From Ampullaceana balthica (lineage: Eukaryota; Mollusca; Gastropoda; Lymnaeidae), in the NCBI GenBank assembly GCA_944989445.1, contig CALYLW010000431.1, positions 372,001 through 436,000 of the forward strand: a stretch of DNA of 64,000 nucleotides, in the 5' to 3' direction. A program made the position numbers and the translations under genes. Positions 22,801 to 37,800 of the stretch are shown piece by piece. The stretch's first letter is position 1. Each line of letters opens with the position of its first letter. The notes under the pieces are model-generated. The model saw nothing but the letters and a program-made list of their open reading frames with translations. It was not told where the DNA came from and ran no database searches.

Positions 22801-25800
22801 CAAATAACCTGTGCTGTTGACAAAAGATTGCCCCCTCTTCATACAAAAAAGAGTACCAGGCTAAAGTCTCATTCCACTTCTACTTTCTGTTCAATTGTTC
22901 TATAAAAGTTTTTGCAAACTTTATTTTTCAGATGTGCAAATTATTATGAATTTTGCTATTATTTCTGCTCAGGAATTTGAAATACACCATAGCTTGTGTA
23001 ACCAATCACACCATTGATTGCCAAAACAGTATATACAGCAGTATAAGTTCACGTTTCAATACTCTGAAAACAAGATTTTATCAGTGGTGTCCAGATATGT
23101 TACCAGCTCCAAAGGTTTGTATCATAGGACCACCGCCCCCAGAACCTGAGGCCCCTCTCCGACCAAATGCAACTCAGATCATAATGACCATGGGAAACAA
23201 CTTTTTGTTCAGCAATCCTGACCTTTGCCTGTTAGTACTATATTTTTAATATATTTATAAAATAAAGATGCTATTTTATATGTACTTTAATCTTCAAAAG
23301 AAAATTAGCAAAATATTTAGCTGGTTTTTACAATATTAATTAGATAAAGAATACAAGTTTTTTTTTAATTTAATGGTATCAAATGTAAAAAAAATAATAT
23401 ATTATGCATCTAAGCTTTTTGATCCTGAGGCCATACTCAATCCTTGTTTCTTTTGTGGAGCCTAATTCCTCTGAAAATCTTTGTTGAATAATAATGTCAT
23501 TTAAATAATTGGAACTTTTGGAAAAAAAATGGGTCATGTAAATAATGTAAAAACAAAATAAGCATACACATGTACTTTTTTTTTAACCACAGAGCTTCAA
23601 TTCAGAGCAATAGCAGTCTTGAGCAGAGACAGTATTATTGTAGAGGTAAGATTCTGTGAACAATTATGTTTCTAATTAAAATTAAAGATGGAACATTGTT
23701 GATTATATAATAACTAGCGTATCACCCGTCAAAAATGACGGAAGTTTTCAGCTGAAATCTATTTATTTGATAAAAAATGCACTTTTTTTAGGGCGCCTGT
23801 GGCCGCCGACCTTTTTCAAAAGCCCAACTAACTTGTCCTTGTTTGATAAATACGAAATATTAAACTTACTGAAATGTACAAAAACTTATTTTATAATAGG
23901 GGTTGTAGGGCGCATACGGCCCCTTTGTTTTTTTTTAAATTTTATAATTAACCATCATCTAATCCTCTTTTTACATTGATCCCTTTTCCAAAATTAAAAA
24001 TGAGCGAAAACAATGACGTCATATAATATTTTTTTACAGCGCATCTTTAATTTGCACACCTTTTGATGCATTGGTGCAGTAAATTGGTTTTCCCTGCTTT
24101 CTAAAATTATTAGCGTCAGGACTGACAGACACTACTTGTGTGACAATTGCAAATTATATTGTTTAATGAAATTTGAAATTTAAAAAAAAATGTTTATCTC
24201 TAACGTTTTTATCACAGTTACGTTGTACTGTCTGTTATCAACATGTAATACATCTGATCCAACTTGCAATAAAACAACTATTGACAAATGTCCCAGGGAA
24301 GGAATGGTAAGCAGTATCTTTATGAAAATGTCTATTTCTGTTAGGATGAAAAAAAACATAGTTATCCAATTTTACTACAACATTTTACCTTTTTTTTAAT
24401 GTTTAAATATTTAAAAAATAATTATTTCTAATGCTGGTAATTTTGAACTTATGTATTTCATTTAACTCCGAAAATATAAAGACATAAATAAGCTTTTGTA
24501 TTACAGTTTTAAAAAAAAGTATTTTTAAACTATAATTTGTTTCAGATGTGTTCTATGACCAGCTTAAATGTCAGTGGAATCTCCAGAGTACAATACCAGG
24601 GATGTGTGCCAGCCTCTAATTGTAGTAACCAGCTCTCCACAAACCAATGCTGCAATTTTAGTCTTTGCAATCAATTAGATTCCAATAAAACTCCAATAAC
24701 ATGTCAATGTAACATCAGCACTGCAAGAAGTTTATTGGCTGGAATCTCAACACTTAATTGGTAAACTAGAGTTATAGCCCATCTTAGCTAAATATACATC
24801 TTACCCATCAATAGTAATAAAAGGTAATATTATACAAAGCTTTCAAAATATCATACATATTGAAAGATATCCTTACTTTACTTAGTCAACTTTAAATGTG
24901 CTGCCAAAATTAAATTAATACACATATATATTTATTTTTAATATCACCTATGCCTATACTATAGTTCCTATAGAATCTTTTTGAGCCTTTTGATTTTACT
25001 AAATATTTACTTATGAAAAAAACTGAATCTTAGAGTTTGAGTTTCTCAACTGACTCTTAAACTATGATGCAATAACTATATTAAATAAAGAAATTAATGT
25101 ATTTGTATTTAACCTCAACAATTTTTCCCCATTGATTTCAGCAATTCCAGCATTAATCAAGTATCTGTTTTGATAATGGGATGCTCTCTAAGTGAAAGAC
25201 AGAGCTTGTTAAATGACAGTGTGTTGAGACAAACAGTGCTGAATTCCTGCCCTGCTCTGGACAATGCTGTTCTGAATGCAAAAACCTGTGGAACAGTTTG
25301 TCCCACTTTGGAGCAGTTGAAGTATCAATGCAATCAAGCTAATGGAGATTATTGTCAGTAAGTTTTCAATTTTATTTCTTTTACCACCTTAAACCATTTT
25401 AACTTTATAAATATATTTGCAATATTGCTTTTTCTCTAATTGGAAATAAATCTAGCAAAAAAAGAAAAATGATTTAGAACCTTTTGCATAAACAATTATA
25501 GGCAAAAAAGAAAAGAAAAAAGAATTATATCATAATGATAGGCTTTGAATGTTAGAAAAATACTTTCATTAAAATTTATTATCAGGAGAGCAAGCAGTAA
25601 AAACTGAAATTTATAAATTTAAGGAAAATAAATATTATAGGCCACAAATATATGTAATAAATTATTAATTTTTTTTTAAAATCCAGAACCAATGCTGTCA
25701 GCTGTTTAAACAGAGGTGCATTGGGTTGCACTAACTCTCAACTATCTGCTCTGACCTATGGAGTTGTGGACCTTGTTGCCAACTCAAGCTCATGCAACAA

Positions 25801-28800
25801 AACTGTGATAAAGCAAGTGCTACAAAGTTCAGATTTGTCTGTATTCAACATCACAAGTAATACCATAATTTATAGAGAGTGTTTATACCAGATGAAGATT
25901 CCCTCAACCAATTCATTGGCCAGTAAAATAAATTCCGCTCTGTTCTGCATGTCTGATGTAGATGTTAAAGGCATCAGGGAACTGAAAATGGAATCATGGC
26001 TGTCAAGCTTGAAGATTTACTTTAATAATGGTGAGAAATTCCAGATTTTTAAAAAAGTTTCTTACTTCTTCAGTATGTTTTTGTGGATAATATATAATTA
26101 GATAAATGTTGCATCACTCATTGATTTTGAATAGTTACTCGTAATAATATATGAAACAAAGTAATTATCACGAATTTAAATTATTTTTTTTTCAAATCAT
26201 TATTTATTAATAATTGTAACTTAAATCCATTTTAAAAAGAATTGTTGTACTTTTTTATGTGCATTTGATAAAAAATATTTATACTTTAAAATTATTTAGT
26301 GAATACCAGTTGCTCTGAAGATAGCAAGCTACAAATCAGTATCTCTAAACTTGCAATGAGTACCCTAATCGATGGTACTGATCCCAGCCTGTGTCTGTAA
26401 GTCCAAAGAAATAAATATTTAATTCTTTAAGGTTAAAAATATTTATGAATAAAAACTTTATTTTTGTAGAAAAAATTCTGAATATGTATTGTATGTATAA
26501 AACATGTTCTTGTTAAAAAAAAGTACTTAAAAGTTTTCCATCTCAAAATTTTGAAAATCAAATTTATATATTTGGTACTCTAACTTGCTCAACAGAAATG
26601 TACAGAATATCATCAACAGTTGGTTTCAGACATGTGGCATTACTACAGCATCCAAGGACAATGTTACTGCAGCTTTTAGCTTAGTTTGTCCAAAAGATGT
26701 CCAGCAGGTTGGCTGTAATTTGTCCAATATATCTGCATGTTTTCATCAGAATGATTCAATTCCTAAAGGAATTGACTATTTGTGAGTAATTTCATGTTAT
26801 TTGTTAAAATTGTAATCCATTTCATGATTTTATATTTTTTGTCATTGAAATCACCATATTTTCCCCATTTTACATAATTATAATTTCTATTTTACTCTCT
26901 TATCCTCCTCATGTATTTGTCTCTTATATGATTTTAAAGGTTTCAATTAGTATTTTTTTAAACTAGATCTAATTTTTAAAAAATATAAAACCATCTTAAT
27001 TTTTTCCCCAATTTTTTTTAAGCCAAACTCTAGAATCTTGTGTGAAAGTAGCAGTGACTCAGTGCAAGGGTAATATTTCTCTGGAAAGCCTTAACTTAGT
27101 GAAAAATCTAGCTCTGGCTTATGGACTTAACTCTACATTCAACATGCCAAGAAATGCATCTACCTCTGTAGCTCAGACTGGATCCTGTGGGTGTGATCCT
27201 GCCGCTGCAATCAATTGCATCATGGATGTCCATCACATGGCCAAACAACCTGTTCCAGATTGGGAAGGAATATGCCCGTAAGTTTAAAGATAGCAGTTTT
27301 TTTAATGATTTTTTAAAAATTATACTAAAACTTATTTTAAATCAAAATACATGTACATATTACAGTAATATGCAAGCTCATAAAAATATATTAGATAGAT
27401 CTGTAAGACTACATTTTAAAAACTTATGGAAAATAATTTAAGCACTTTGAATATATTTTCAGAGCTTTAGAATTCCACTTTATCATTTATTAAAATATAA
27501 TAATATTTAGAACAATGCAAATTAATAAATAACACATTAATAAAATTCATATTTAACTTACAGGCTGGTGAAAGAAAGCAAAAACTGTGCCTATAGCCAT
27601 GTTTCCGATTGTGAGGAATGCAAAAAGTCAACAGTTATGTCTATTGTTTCAAAACTGAATTCACAACTTGAGGAGGATTGTATAGAACCACCAGTAACTG
27701 AGTGTCCAGCATCAAGGGCAATGGAGTGTGTTACTGAACTCTCTCACTTCCAGGAAACTTCTGGTCTATTTGGCAATGACTCAATCTGCATGTTTGTACA
27801 ATATTCTTAATTTTAATGTTATAAATATCTCTATGCTTTAAATGAAAACTCATAGCTCAATATTTGGAACTCTTTACTTGATTCTATAAAAATTAATAAT
27901 TTCTGCTCTACTTAATTAATTTAAAATAAAATAATTTATTCGTTTTAAAATTAAATTTTTTCAAATGTAGCCCAACACATTTAATATCAATGACACCTTT
28001 ACTCATAAAAAACTATATATTCAAACGCATCTACCAGAAATTTTTTCATACCTTAAAACAAGTTACTTTCCCCCGCTATTCTTCACACTATGTTGCTCCT
28101 ACTCAGCTACCAGTTTTCTACAATGTTTTCAAAATTGTGTTCTGTCTAAATAAATTTTACATGAATATATAATGCCTGGTTACCGTAGTTTGAGTAAGGG
28201 ACAAAAACAAAATAGATTTCTGATAACATACTCTCAACCAGCACTTGTACCTTTTTCAGATAAATATACAAATTTTATTACTTTAATTCATTATATAAAT
28301 CATTTATTCATGAAGTTATAAATTGGGACATTGCATCAGTTTAAATGTGCACTGTATGAGAAAATAACTAATTTGGTCATGATGTACAGATTACTGATAA
28401 ATTAACATAAGGCCTGATTAGATTCAATACAAATTATAAAAAGTTGTCAACCAAATATTCCAATACATTAAAATTTCTTGCTGGGCCTAGAATAAAGCTC
28501 TGTAAAAAAACAAAACAAAAAATACTGCATCGAAAACTTCTTTAAATTAGCTCTACATTTTAAAATATTTTATGCAATAAATCTTTAGCTAAATTTTAAA
28601 TACTTTTTTTTTGCAGACAAATATCTGTGGCTAGAGATTGTGTTACTGAAAGAACTAAAAACTGTGATGGCTTGACAATTTTAGCTGTGTCTCGAAGTTT
28701 GGAGCAAGTGATTAAAAAATGGAAGGATCTAAAATGTGACAAACCAGAAGAACAACTTGTAACTTGTGTTGATGTTTTCAAAAGTCGTGTCTATTCCATC

Positions 28801-31800
28801 TTGGGCTACAATATGTATGATTTATGGAAAGAAATGAGTATTGATAATTCCTCTATGTAAGTCATGGATAAATTGATAAATAGAAGAATAATGAAAAATT
28901 TTTTTTACATCTTAAAAATAATTTAAATGAAAATTTTTATTATACAAGTACACTACTATGATTTATTTGCACAAGACATATCACTTTTTTAAATGTAAAA
29001 ATTAAAAGAAAGTAAGGAAAAAAATGTTGATACCTTGGTTTTAAAAAAATAAATATTGAGTTTGTTTTTGTAGTTTTTTCAGGTTAATATTGATTTAAGA
29101 CAGAAATTTCAAAATTGGATTTCTAATTCCTAGGGCTCACCAAGAACTAACAAAAATTTGATATAAATTTTGATTTAAAGATGCCAATTAAAAAAATATG
29201 TTATAGTAAAGGTGATTTGTCACCAAAAAGTTCAGATTGTGTGTCTTAACAAATATTTTACAATAAAATGCTATTATACGTAAAAATATAGATAACTCTT
29301 AAGCAGAAGTATTAGCAAACTTGCGATTGCTATCTTACAGTGGGCTTCAAGCCGTAAGCCTTTGTGGTGAGATTGAAGTTTCTTGGTCATGCATTAGTGC
29401 AACACTGAACATGGAGAAAGATTCTGGAAATGCAAATATTGTCAAGAAAATACTAACAGCCTTACATGACATCCTAACTAAAGTGTGCAAACGTAAGTTT
29501 TTATGTGATATGTAAAATTCTTTTCCATGAATGTTTATTTTCTTTACACAGGTGTTTGCAACATTATACACATTAATACCTGGATTGTCTGTCTCTGTTT
29601 TCAAAAACTCCTAGTTGCATAAAAGTTTAGAAAGTGCATCAACATCCTGAAATATTGTGATTGGCAGAGTTTTTATGCATCAATTGTGTGCTGATTGCTC
29701 AGTGGAGAATGAAAACAATTGATCTGTGTTGTAGCTATTGGAGCAGAGCTTGACATAAATAGTGCAGAAAACTTAAGAAAGCAAACATTATTGTTTAAGA
29801 CTGTAGTGCTATGGTAAAATGTAGGGTAACAGAACTGGCTTCCTTGGAAAAGTTGTTTTGTTTTGTTTTTTTGCTTATAAAATAGTAAGAGGCTGCTGCT
29901 TTATTTATCTTTGGTACAAAGTATTTGCTGCTTTACTTTGCAGCCCAGACAAATTTTCTTTAAAATAACCATTTCTGATTTTTAATTGGCTTTCTAGTTA
30001 ATACGGTATTTAAAATAAAAAAATACTTTAAGGTCTTACTAAAATTTATTATTATTTTTAATTTTCTTTGCTATCTTTAGCAAGAAAAGGACCACTCCAA
30101 TGCTACTCATGTCAAGGGGAAGGACAGAACTCCTGTGCCAGAGGAAATGAAATAGAAACATGTCGAGACAATGAGGTAAGTATTTTACCATAAATGACAC
30201 CATAAGCCTTTTATTTTTTGGGGGAAGGGTAATTTTTACAATGAAAAAATTGGGTGGGGGGGGGGAGTTCATACACAAATAAAAAAAGTAGCATTGTGTT
30301 ATTAAGGGATTATCGGTCCAAAAATGACAGGCAAACCGAACCTAATTTTTCAAAACAAACTTAAAAAAGAAATGTAAGTCAATAAAAATGGATTAAAAAG
30401 GAAATACATTTTTCAAATCGTGCATCAATAAGTAGATCCAACAATAAGTAGATCCAACAATAAGTAGATCCAACAATAAGTAGATCCATCAATAAGTAGA
30501 TCCAACAATAAGTAGATCTAACAATAAGTAGATCTAACAATAAGTAGATCTAACAATAAGTAGATCTAACAATAAGTAGATCCAACAATAAGTAGATCCA
30601 TCAATAAGTAGATCCAACAATAAGTAGATCTAACAATAAGTAGATCTAACAATAAGTAGATCTAACAATAAGTAGATCTAACAATAAGTAGATCTAACAA
30701 TAAGTAGATCTAACAATAAGTAGATCTAACAATAAGTAGATCTAACAATAAGTAGATCTAACAATAAGTAGATCTAACAATAAGTAGATCCAACAATAAG
30801 TAGATCCATGTTTGAGAGAAAAAGAAACAAATAAATTCAAAATATTACATTCATGGAAAAGAACTGACCCAAACTAAAGATGCAAAATACTTAGGAGTCT
30901 TAATAAATGAGAAACTATCATGGAATCCCCATGTCAATGAAGTTATTAAAAAATCAAACAAAACCTTAGGCTTTATAAAAAGGAACTTTAACAAATGTAA
31001 TAGAGATATAAAACTAAAATGCTACCTCACTTTGGTGAGACCTGCACTAGAATATGCATCTTCTGTATGGGACCCATCCACCAAAGAAAACATTGATAAA
31101 CTAGAACAAATTCAAAAAAGAGCTGCCAGATTCATTACTGGAGAATATTCGAAACTGACAAGAGTAACACCATTAGTTAAATCATTAAACCTTGAAACAC
31201 TAGAGGATAGAAGAACCAAGAGCAAAGTAGTAATCATACATAAAGCAATTAATTCTAATTTAGAAATACAACACAAAGATAACTTAATACAACCCTCAGA
31301 TAGACATAAGGATAAAAACACCTTTCTTATTCCGTATGCAAGAACAAACACATACAAGTTTTCCTTCTTCCCGTCCGGAATTAGGGCGTGGAATGGGTTG
31401 CCTGAAGAATCCAGGAAAACCAACACTTTATCAACATTTAAATCTCTAATAAAAATGCAGGACTAAACACAAACCATAGATAAGCGTAGGACGCAATAAT
31501 CTTCTGTATAGAAGGAGCGTCTGTAAACAGATAAGATAAGATAAGATAAGAGTAGGAAATAAACCGCACCATTCAGGAATATGTTGGCTTTATGATTTCT
31601 CAGTTTTGATTGTAAAATGTAGTATAGATCATGCAGTGGTGCATCCAAAAGTCCAAGAACTTTAACAACTAATTTCCTCAGTGATTCAGCACTGCTGTTT
31701 ATTGCTGGAAGCATCTCTCGTATTTAATACTTTTGATTTATGCCTTTGTTCCAGTTTTTTTTAAATATTAAAATAACAACGTATTCACCAGGGGTATTAA

Positions 31801-34800
31801 AAAATCGACTTACTTTACTTACCTTTTACCCATCTTACTAATTCTACAAGAATGTTTCACTCATCTCTGCCCTGTGTTTTCCTTTCCAGTTGCTTCCGTG
31901 TGTATTTTTTGCGTCTTCCTCTAGCAGACATTTGTATGTATTTATGGGTCTATTGTGATTTCATGTGTTCCCAAACCCCCTCAAACTTTTCATTATGTTC
32001 AACAAAAGTCTCATGTTATGTCCTTTCCAGTTAGTCTTTGTTTGTGATGATAGTTGGCCATTTTGTTTTCAGGATCGTTCTAAAATCAAGACAAGTGTTT
32101 CCCCAAGTTCTGAACTTTCTGCATAAAACATGCAGCTGTTTGCTAGGTTTCACTCCAATAGAGGAGGACTATTTGTATTGCTGTCAGCTCTTTTGACTCC
32201 TTTATCTCCTTTAATACCATCAAGCCTTTCCATTTCTAGCCCTGATATTAGCTAAAGTTCCACCCAATTCATGTCTATGTAGCTACCCAAGAAGATAAAG
32301 ATCACTTCCGCAAAGGCTTATCTTCTAAGGATATATCCTCTCATTTTAAGTAAAGAAAAATATTGATAGAAAGCTCCTATTAAGTTAGATTAATGACAAC
32401 AGCTGGCTAATGATGCAATTTTTTAGATGATACAAGATACACACAAAAAAATGATGAAGGCTTTAGCAGAGATGTTATCTATGTATTTAACCATTAATAA
32501 AGCTGTGACGGAGTCGTTGTCTAGGGGTTGAGGTCTTCCCTTGGCCACAGATATTTACCACGTAGACGGGTAAAAGACTCAGCAACGCTGGGTTGTTTTC
32601 TTTCAACGTAAGTTTAATGACATCAAGAATCTTTGAGCATATATATGGTAAAGTACAATTTGCAGTTTACAGATGATGGTCATACCATCCAGAGTCCTCT
32701 GCCCAGCTTGACCGTATCGGACCACGTTCACAAAACTCCACACTCTATCGTCCGTCTTTCACCTGCCTGCAACTCGGCAACTTAACACTCTCCCCGCGAC
32801 ACACAATGTGACTCCTATTATACCCCCGTCTTGTCCGACCAGTTTTGACTGGACCCTGGGTCATTCACTATGTCTCCCTTTGACCGTGGTCCTGTCAATT
32901 CATTACAACTTTCACGTACCTTGAGTTCACCCACCCCCCCCGTTCCACGAGGACAAGTGTTCACAGCCCCATTTATGCGTAGTCATCCCCACACCACAAC
33001 ATCTGACCGTAACACCCCCCTCCTCACGAGCGATCTTAGCAATAATGTCGCGAGTTTATAAACATAAGGTCTTGAGGTTTTGGTGTGTCCTGATCTAATA
33101 ATAATATATCCCATTCTTACACACCCAGGCATTTCAATAATATATAGTTATTGTAACAATATTTAACAATTGCAATGTGCACTATATACAGAATTTTCAC
33201 CAGTAATATGATAGCTTCTAAAAATATTATTTCACAATAGCTGGTGTATATTCACAAATACATAATAAGGAATCGTTTTATTTACATTGTGGAACCACCC
33301 GGTTTTCGTACCTGCGTACGAGTCTAGTCCTATACTACCTCGCTTTCGAGGGTAGCAAAGGTTATTACTACTCAAAATCGTAACTGTATATATGCATCAA
33401 TATACAAAAGAAAAAAATTGTCACATTTGAAGTATTAATATTCTTCACATACAAAAAAATCTTGGTATGGTTAAATGACTTAAATGACCCCCATGTTTCA
33501 CAAGCAAAGAATATCATGGTTCAATGATTTAGATGATCCCCATGTTTTACAAGCGAAGAAAGTCATGGTTCAGTGACTTAATTGCTCAACATGTCTCACA
33601 AACAAAGAATGGCATGCTTCAATGGTTTAATTGTTAATCATGTGTCACAGCAATCACTATCCACCCAATTTTCTGTCCCTTTTCATTAATAATTGCATCT
33701 GTATCTTTATGGGACATGTTATGTATGTTTTCTGTCCCCATAGCGGGACCTCGTATGTATATTTATCGTCCCCCCTACTGGGACCCATTATGTATATTTA
33801 ACGTCCCCATACTGGGACCGGTTATAACCACCAGTTAATTGGTTACAAATTATTATCATATTCATAAACATAACATCATCATCGGCATAATTCTCATGAA
33901 TCAAAAATTTCATCATCATAACATATAATAAATACATATTATCAATGTTATCTTAAATGCCTGAGGGCTCCAATGGCACCAAAAATGTTGTGCTTACATA
34001 ATCAAAAATGTGTCGTGCACATAAGAATTGTCTTATCAATTCATATTATAGTAGGGCCTAATACTGGGAATTGGTCGCCCAGACCACCCAAGTAAACACA
34101 AAAATACATTATCATAACTCCTCATAGTTATCAACAAATAGCAGCATCATCATCCTAATCAAAACATTATCATCATAACAACATCTCTTATCATAAAAAT
34201 TTGGACTGAGGTCTCCAGTGCACAAAATTTCTTATATGATCAACACCTTTGTCATGAACATACGAACCACTTTATTTCATTTCATAATGATACTGGTACA
34301 AGGTCACTCAGACCCCAACATCAATCCCAAAAATATATTCATTATTCATCATAATTTTCAACAAATTATCATCATCATCATCATAGAAGATACAATACCA
34401 ATTCCGTGTTTTTTACGGCGCACTCCTATACCGTAATACTAAGACAAATTTAATGTATGCATCAAAAATCATAGTCATTGTTTTTGATGTTGAAACATTT
34501 CGTATCTTTCCCATTCTAAACAAGAAACGACCCTTATTAGCATTACCATGAGCGTACACTAAAATTTGGTAACTACTATCATTTGTCATTCTCCCAGGAT
34601 TAATTATTAGCTATTTTGATCATTCTTGTACTCAACCCTACAAAATCTGTCAGTATCCTGGTAGTCTTAGTGGGATTAGTGGGACCGTGATTTTCTATCA
34701 GTCTTTGTCTGTCCCACTCCCATTGCCACACCTCTATCCTCTGCGATCCTCCCTGTCGCTACCTCTATGGCTTTTCCGGTTAAGTATACCTCCACCTCTG

Positions 34801-37800
34801 AAATTTCCCCGGTCACCCCTGTCACCCCCTCCACGACTTATCAGGTTAGCTTTACTTCCGCCCTTGAAATCTCGCCGATAACTTCGGTCACTACATTTGA
34901 ATTTTCCTCCCTGACCTCTTTTGAATTGTACTCTTTGACCCGAATGGCTGACCATTGCGTCTAAAAATATACCAACGCCCGAGCTAACAACACAATTAAA
35001 TGTGTTCCACCGGACCCCAATTATTAACAAAACCAATACTCTCAACAGACCGGCCGTAAGCCTGTCCAATGAGTATTTGTCCGTCATGGTCCTATGCATT
35101 CTGGCCAGTCTTGATCGCACTGTGTCATTGTTATTGTTTCTGTGGAGCTCCGTGTTTGCCCTGCTGCGTCCTTGGAGGTTATACGCGTCACCTTTGTTCA
35201 ACAACTCACAACAGTGTTTAGCTGAGCCCACGTCATATTGTTGTATGGCTCCACTGAAGGGTTTCTTCTTAAGTTGCTTGTTTTTATCCCTAGGTGGGAT
35301 ATCTGCTCTTAGCTTAGTAGCACACTCAATTTTCCCATCATTATCTTCAATATTCTCCTGATCTCCATCAATAAGTTTGCTATACTCTAGAAATTCAGTA
35401 GCACAATCAATATTTCCATCATTATCCTTATTTCCCTTACATTCAATACATTTTGCTTGGGAGGTTAATGTTACTACTGTGACCACGGTGTGTTCAGTGA
35501 CCTTCACCCAATCTTGCATATCTGGGTCACTACTTTTTTTCTTATTCAAATTTTCAACTAAAATTTCCCTCTTTCGAAATTGTACTTCTTTAGTCCACTT
35601 TTCGTGAGGTTTTTCAACTATTGTCCCAAGCATCTTGGACGTTCTCTGCACAATCACTGTCATGTCTGTATCATTACCAGTTAATCTTTGCGTTAATTCA
35701 GTCCTTTTCTCTTCCTTTTCAACAATGATTCGCCATAAGTCATTTATGTCTTCTTTGTTATGTGCTATAGTCAGTGTTAACTCATTATTCTCCTCTTCTT
35801 TTTGAGTTAGTGTGTCTTTAATTTCCTTTAGCTTCCACTGTAATTTCTGCAAACATTCATCTTTATCAGTCACCGTTTTATTCAGCCATGTTATATTTTG
35901 GTTTGCAATGATTAAGTTTAATTTCATCTCTGCTAGTTTTTCATCTTTACCCCTGACTATTTTTATTAGGCTAGCGTATACGTTGTCCATCTCGATACTT
36001 TTCATTTTCCAGGTCATGGTCTCAACTTCAGCTTCATTCAGTTTTATTTTGTTCTCTCTCTTCCATTCTTCTAATGATTCTTCCATTTCGGCTAAGGCCT
36101 TACTCAGATCTGCTACGTTGTTTTGTGTAATGATTAGGTTTCTATCCATTTCTGTGTTTTCTATCTCTTTTCCTTTTAGTTCCCTCTGTAATTTTTCTAA
36201 TAATTCACCTTTTTCAGCTTCAGACTTCTTCAGCTCTGTTACCTTTCTATCTTTGTCCTTAGTTATTTAAAGCCAGCTAGATTTTTCTTCATCATTTTGA
36301 GCCAGTAGTTTGTCCATTTCGGCAATTCTCATTCTTAAGTTCATTGATTCAACTTCAGTTTCCTCTATTTTTAATCTGTGTTTGATGTCAACTTTTTCCT
36401 GATCCGTTAGTCTAGTTTCAGGTAAATGCATAAAATAAAAACAGGGTATTAGTAGGCCTGACAGGACGTAACACAACAGCGAACGTTTCGGCAAAGAGCC
36501 TTCTTCAACGGACAAATAGTACACAAATGAAACGAATAAAACGAAATAATAGAAAAAACACTTAGCTGCGGTGAAATCCAAGTAGTCCAGTAAAGATCTC
36601 TACTGGACTACTTGGATTTCACCGCAGCTAAGTGTTTTTTCTATTATTTCGTTTTATTCGTTTCATTTGTGTACTATTTGTCCGTTGAAGAAGGCTCTTT
36701 GCCGAAACGTTCGCTGTTGTGTTACGTCCTGTCAGGCCTACTAATACCCTGTTTTTATTTTATGCATTTACCTTTTTAAAAGCCTGATTGCAGTCTCACC
36801 CCCATTACTTTAGTCTAGTTTCAACCTTGTTCAATGTTGACTCTAGTTTTCTTACTGTCTCTTTGTGTTCCTTTAATTCGTTCTCTCCAAGGGTCAGATT
36901 ATTTCTCAATTCACTAATGAGTTTATTACTTTCTTCCCTGGCTATCTCGCCCGCTGCCCGTTCTGCCACCTTATACGCTTCTTTCGTTACATACGGCTCT
37001 TGCCAAAATAAGCTGGCTATTCCATATAATTCTTCCTGAAAGTTACTCTCGTTACTCTTTAAAGCTCCCTGTTTAATTCTCCGTTTTCTTCTTTTCTCTT
37101 CATCATTTTCCAACATTTTCTCCTGTCTCTTTTCGTATTTTCGCTGTTTCTTTTCATCTTTTTTCTGTCGCAGTCTCTGTCTTTCTTCGTTTTGTCTCAA
37201 TGATTCTTTATGTTCTTCCTCCCATTTTAACCGTACCTCTTCAATTTTTTTTTAGCCACCAGCTATCTTCCCTTTCACCCTTTTCCTTCCCTTTATTAGC
37301 AGTCACTACATTAGTTAATTGACCCTGCTTTATCTTCTTTTCATTCTTATGTGTGCTCCTTTCTAAAGTATCACTAGCATAATGATTTATTCTATCATTT
37401 GATTCATCATATTCCACTCGTGTGACTTTCTCTACATCTCCGCTTCCTCCAGTCTTCTCATCACAGTCATTCTGAATTTCTATTTCTTCCGATTTAATTT
37501 CACCCTTTGTCCCAGCTATTAAGGCGTCTATAACTGAATGATCATCTCTCTTCTCTGGCTCAGTAATGTTTTCCTTGGTCTCTTTTCCTACCGCCTCCAT
37601 CCTAATTTCATCTCTGACTTGTTCGGCATAATTCTTTTCAGGTTCTACCACTTTATTGTCTGTTTCTTTTAACATTATTTTCAGGTTTTACAGGGGTCTT
37701 GTTTGTTTCTCTACCATTGTTGACATTTTCAACAACTTTCTTGTCCGATTGCGTAATCGTTTTCACCCTTGCTAATTCATTCCTGACTTTTCTACTTCCT

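Noticed and set aside
22666..22905. ORFs on both strands near 22.7 kb as an exon
   Set aside because: Not compatible with the phase-2 junction between 22045 and 22973 and without cysteine pattern.
31112..31426. Minus-strand ORFs over the LINEs (also 51648-51962)
   Set aside because: Shadows of the LINE coding strand; the plus frame has the recognised RAARF and WN-LP blocks.
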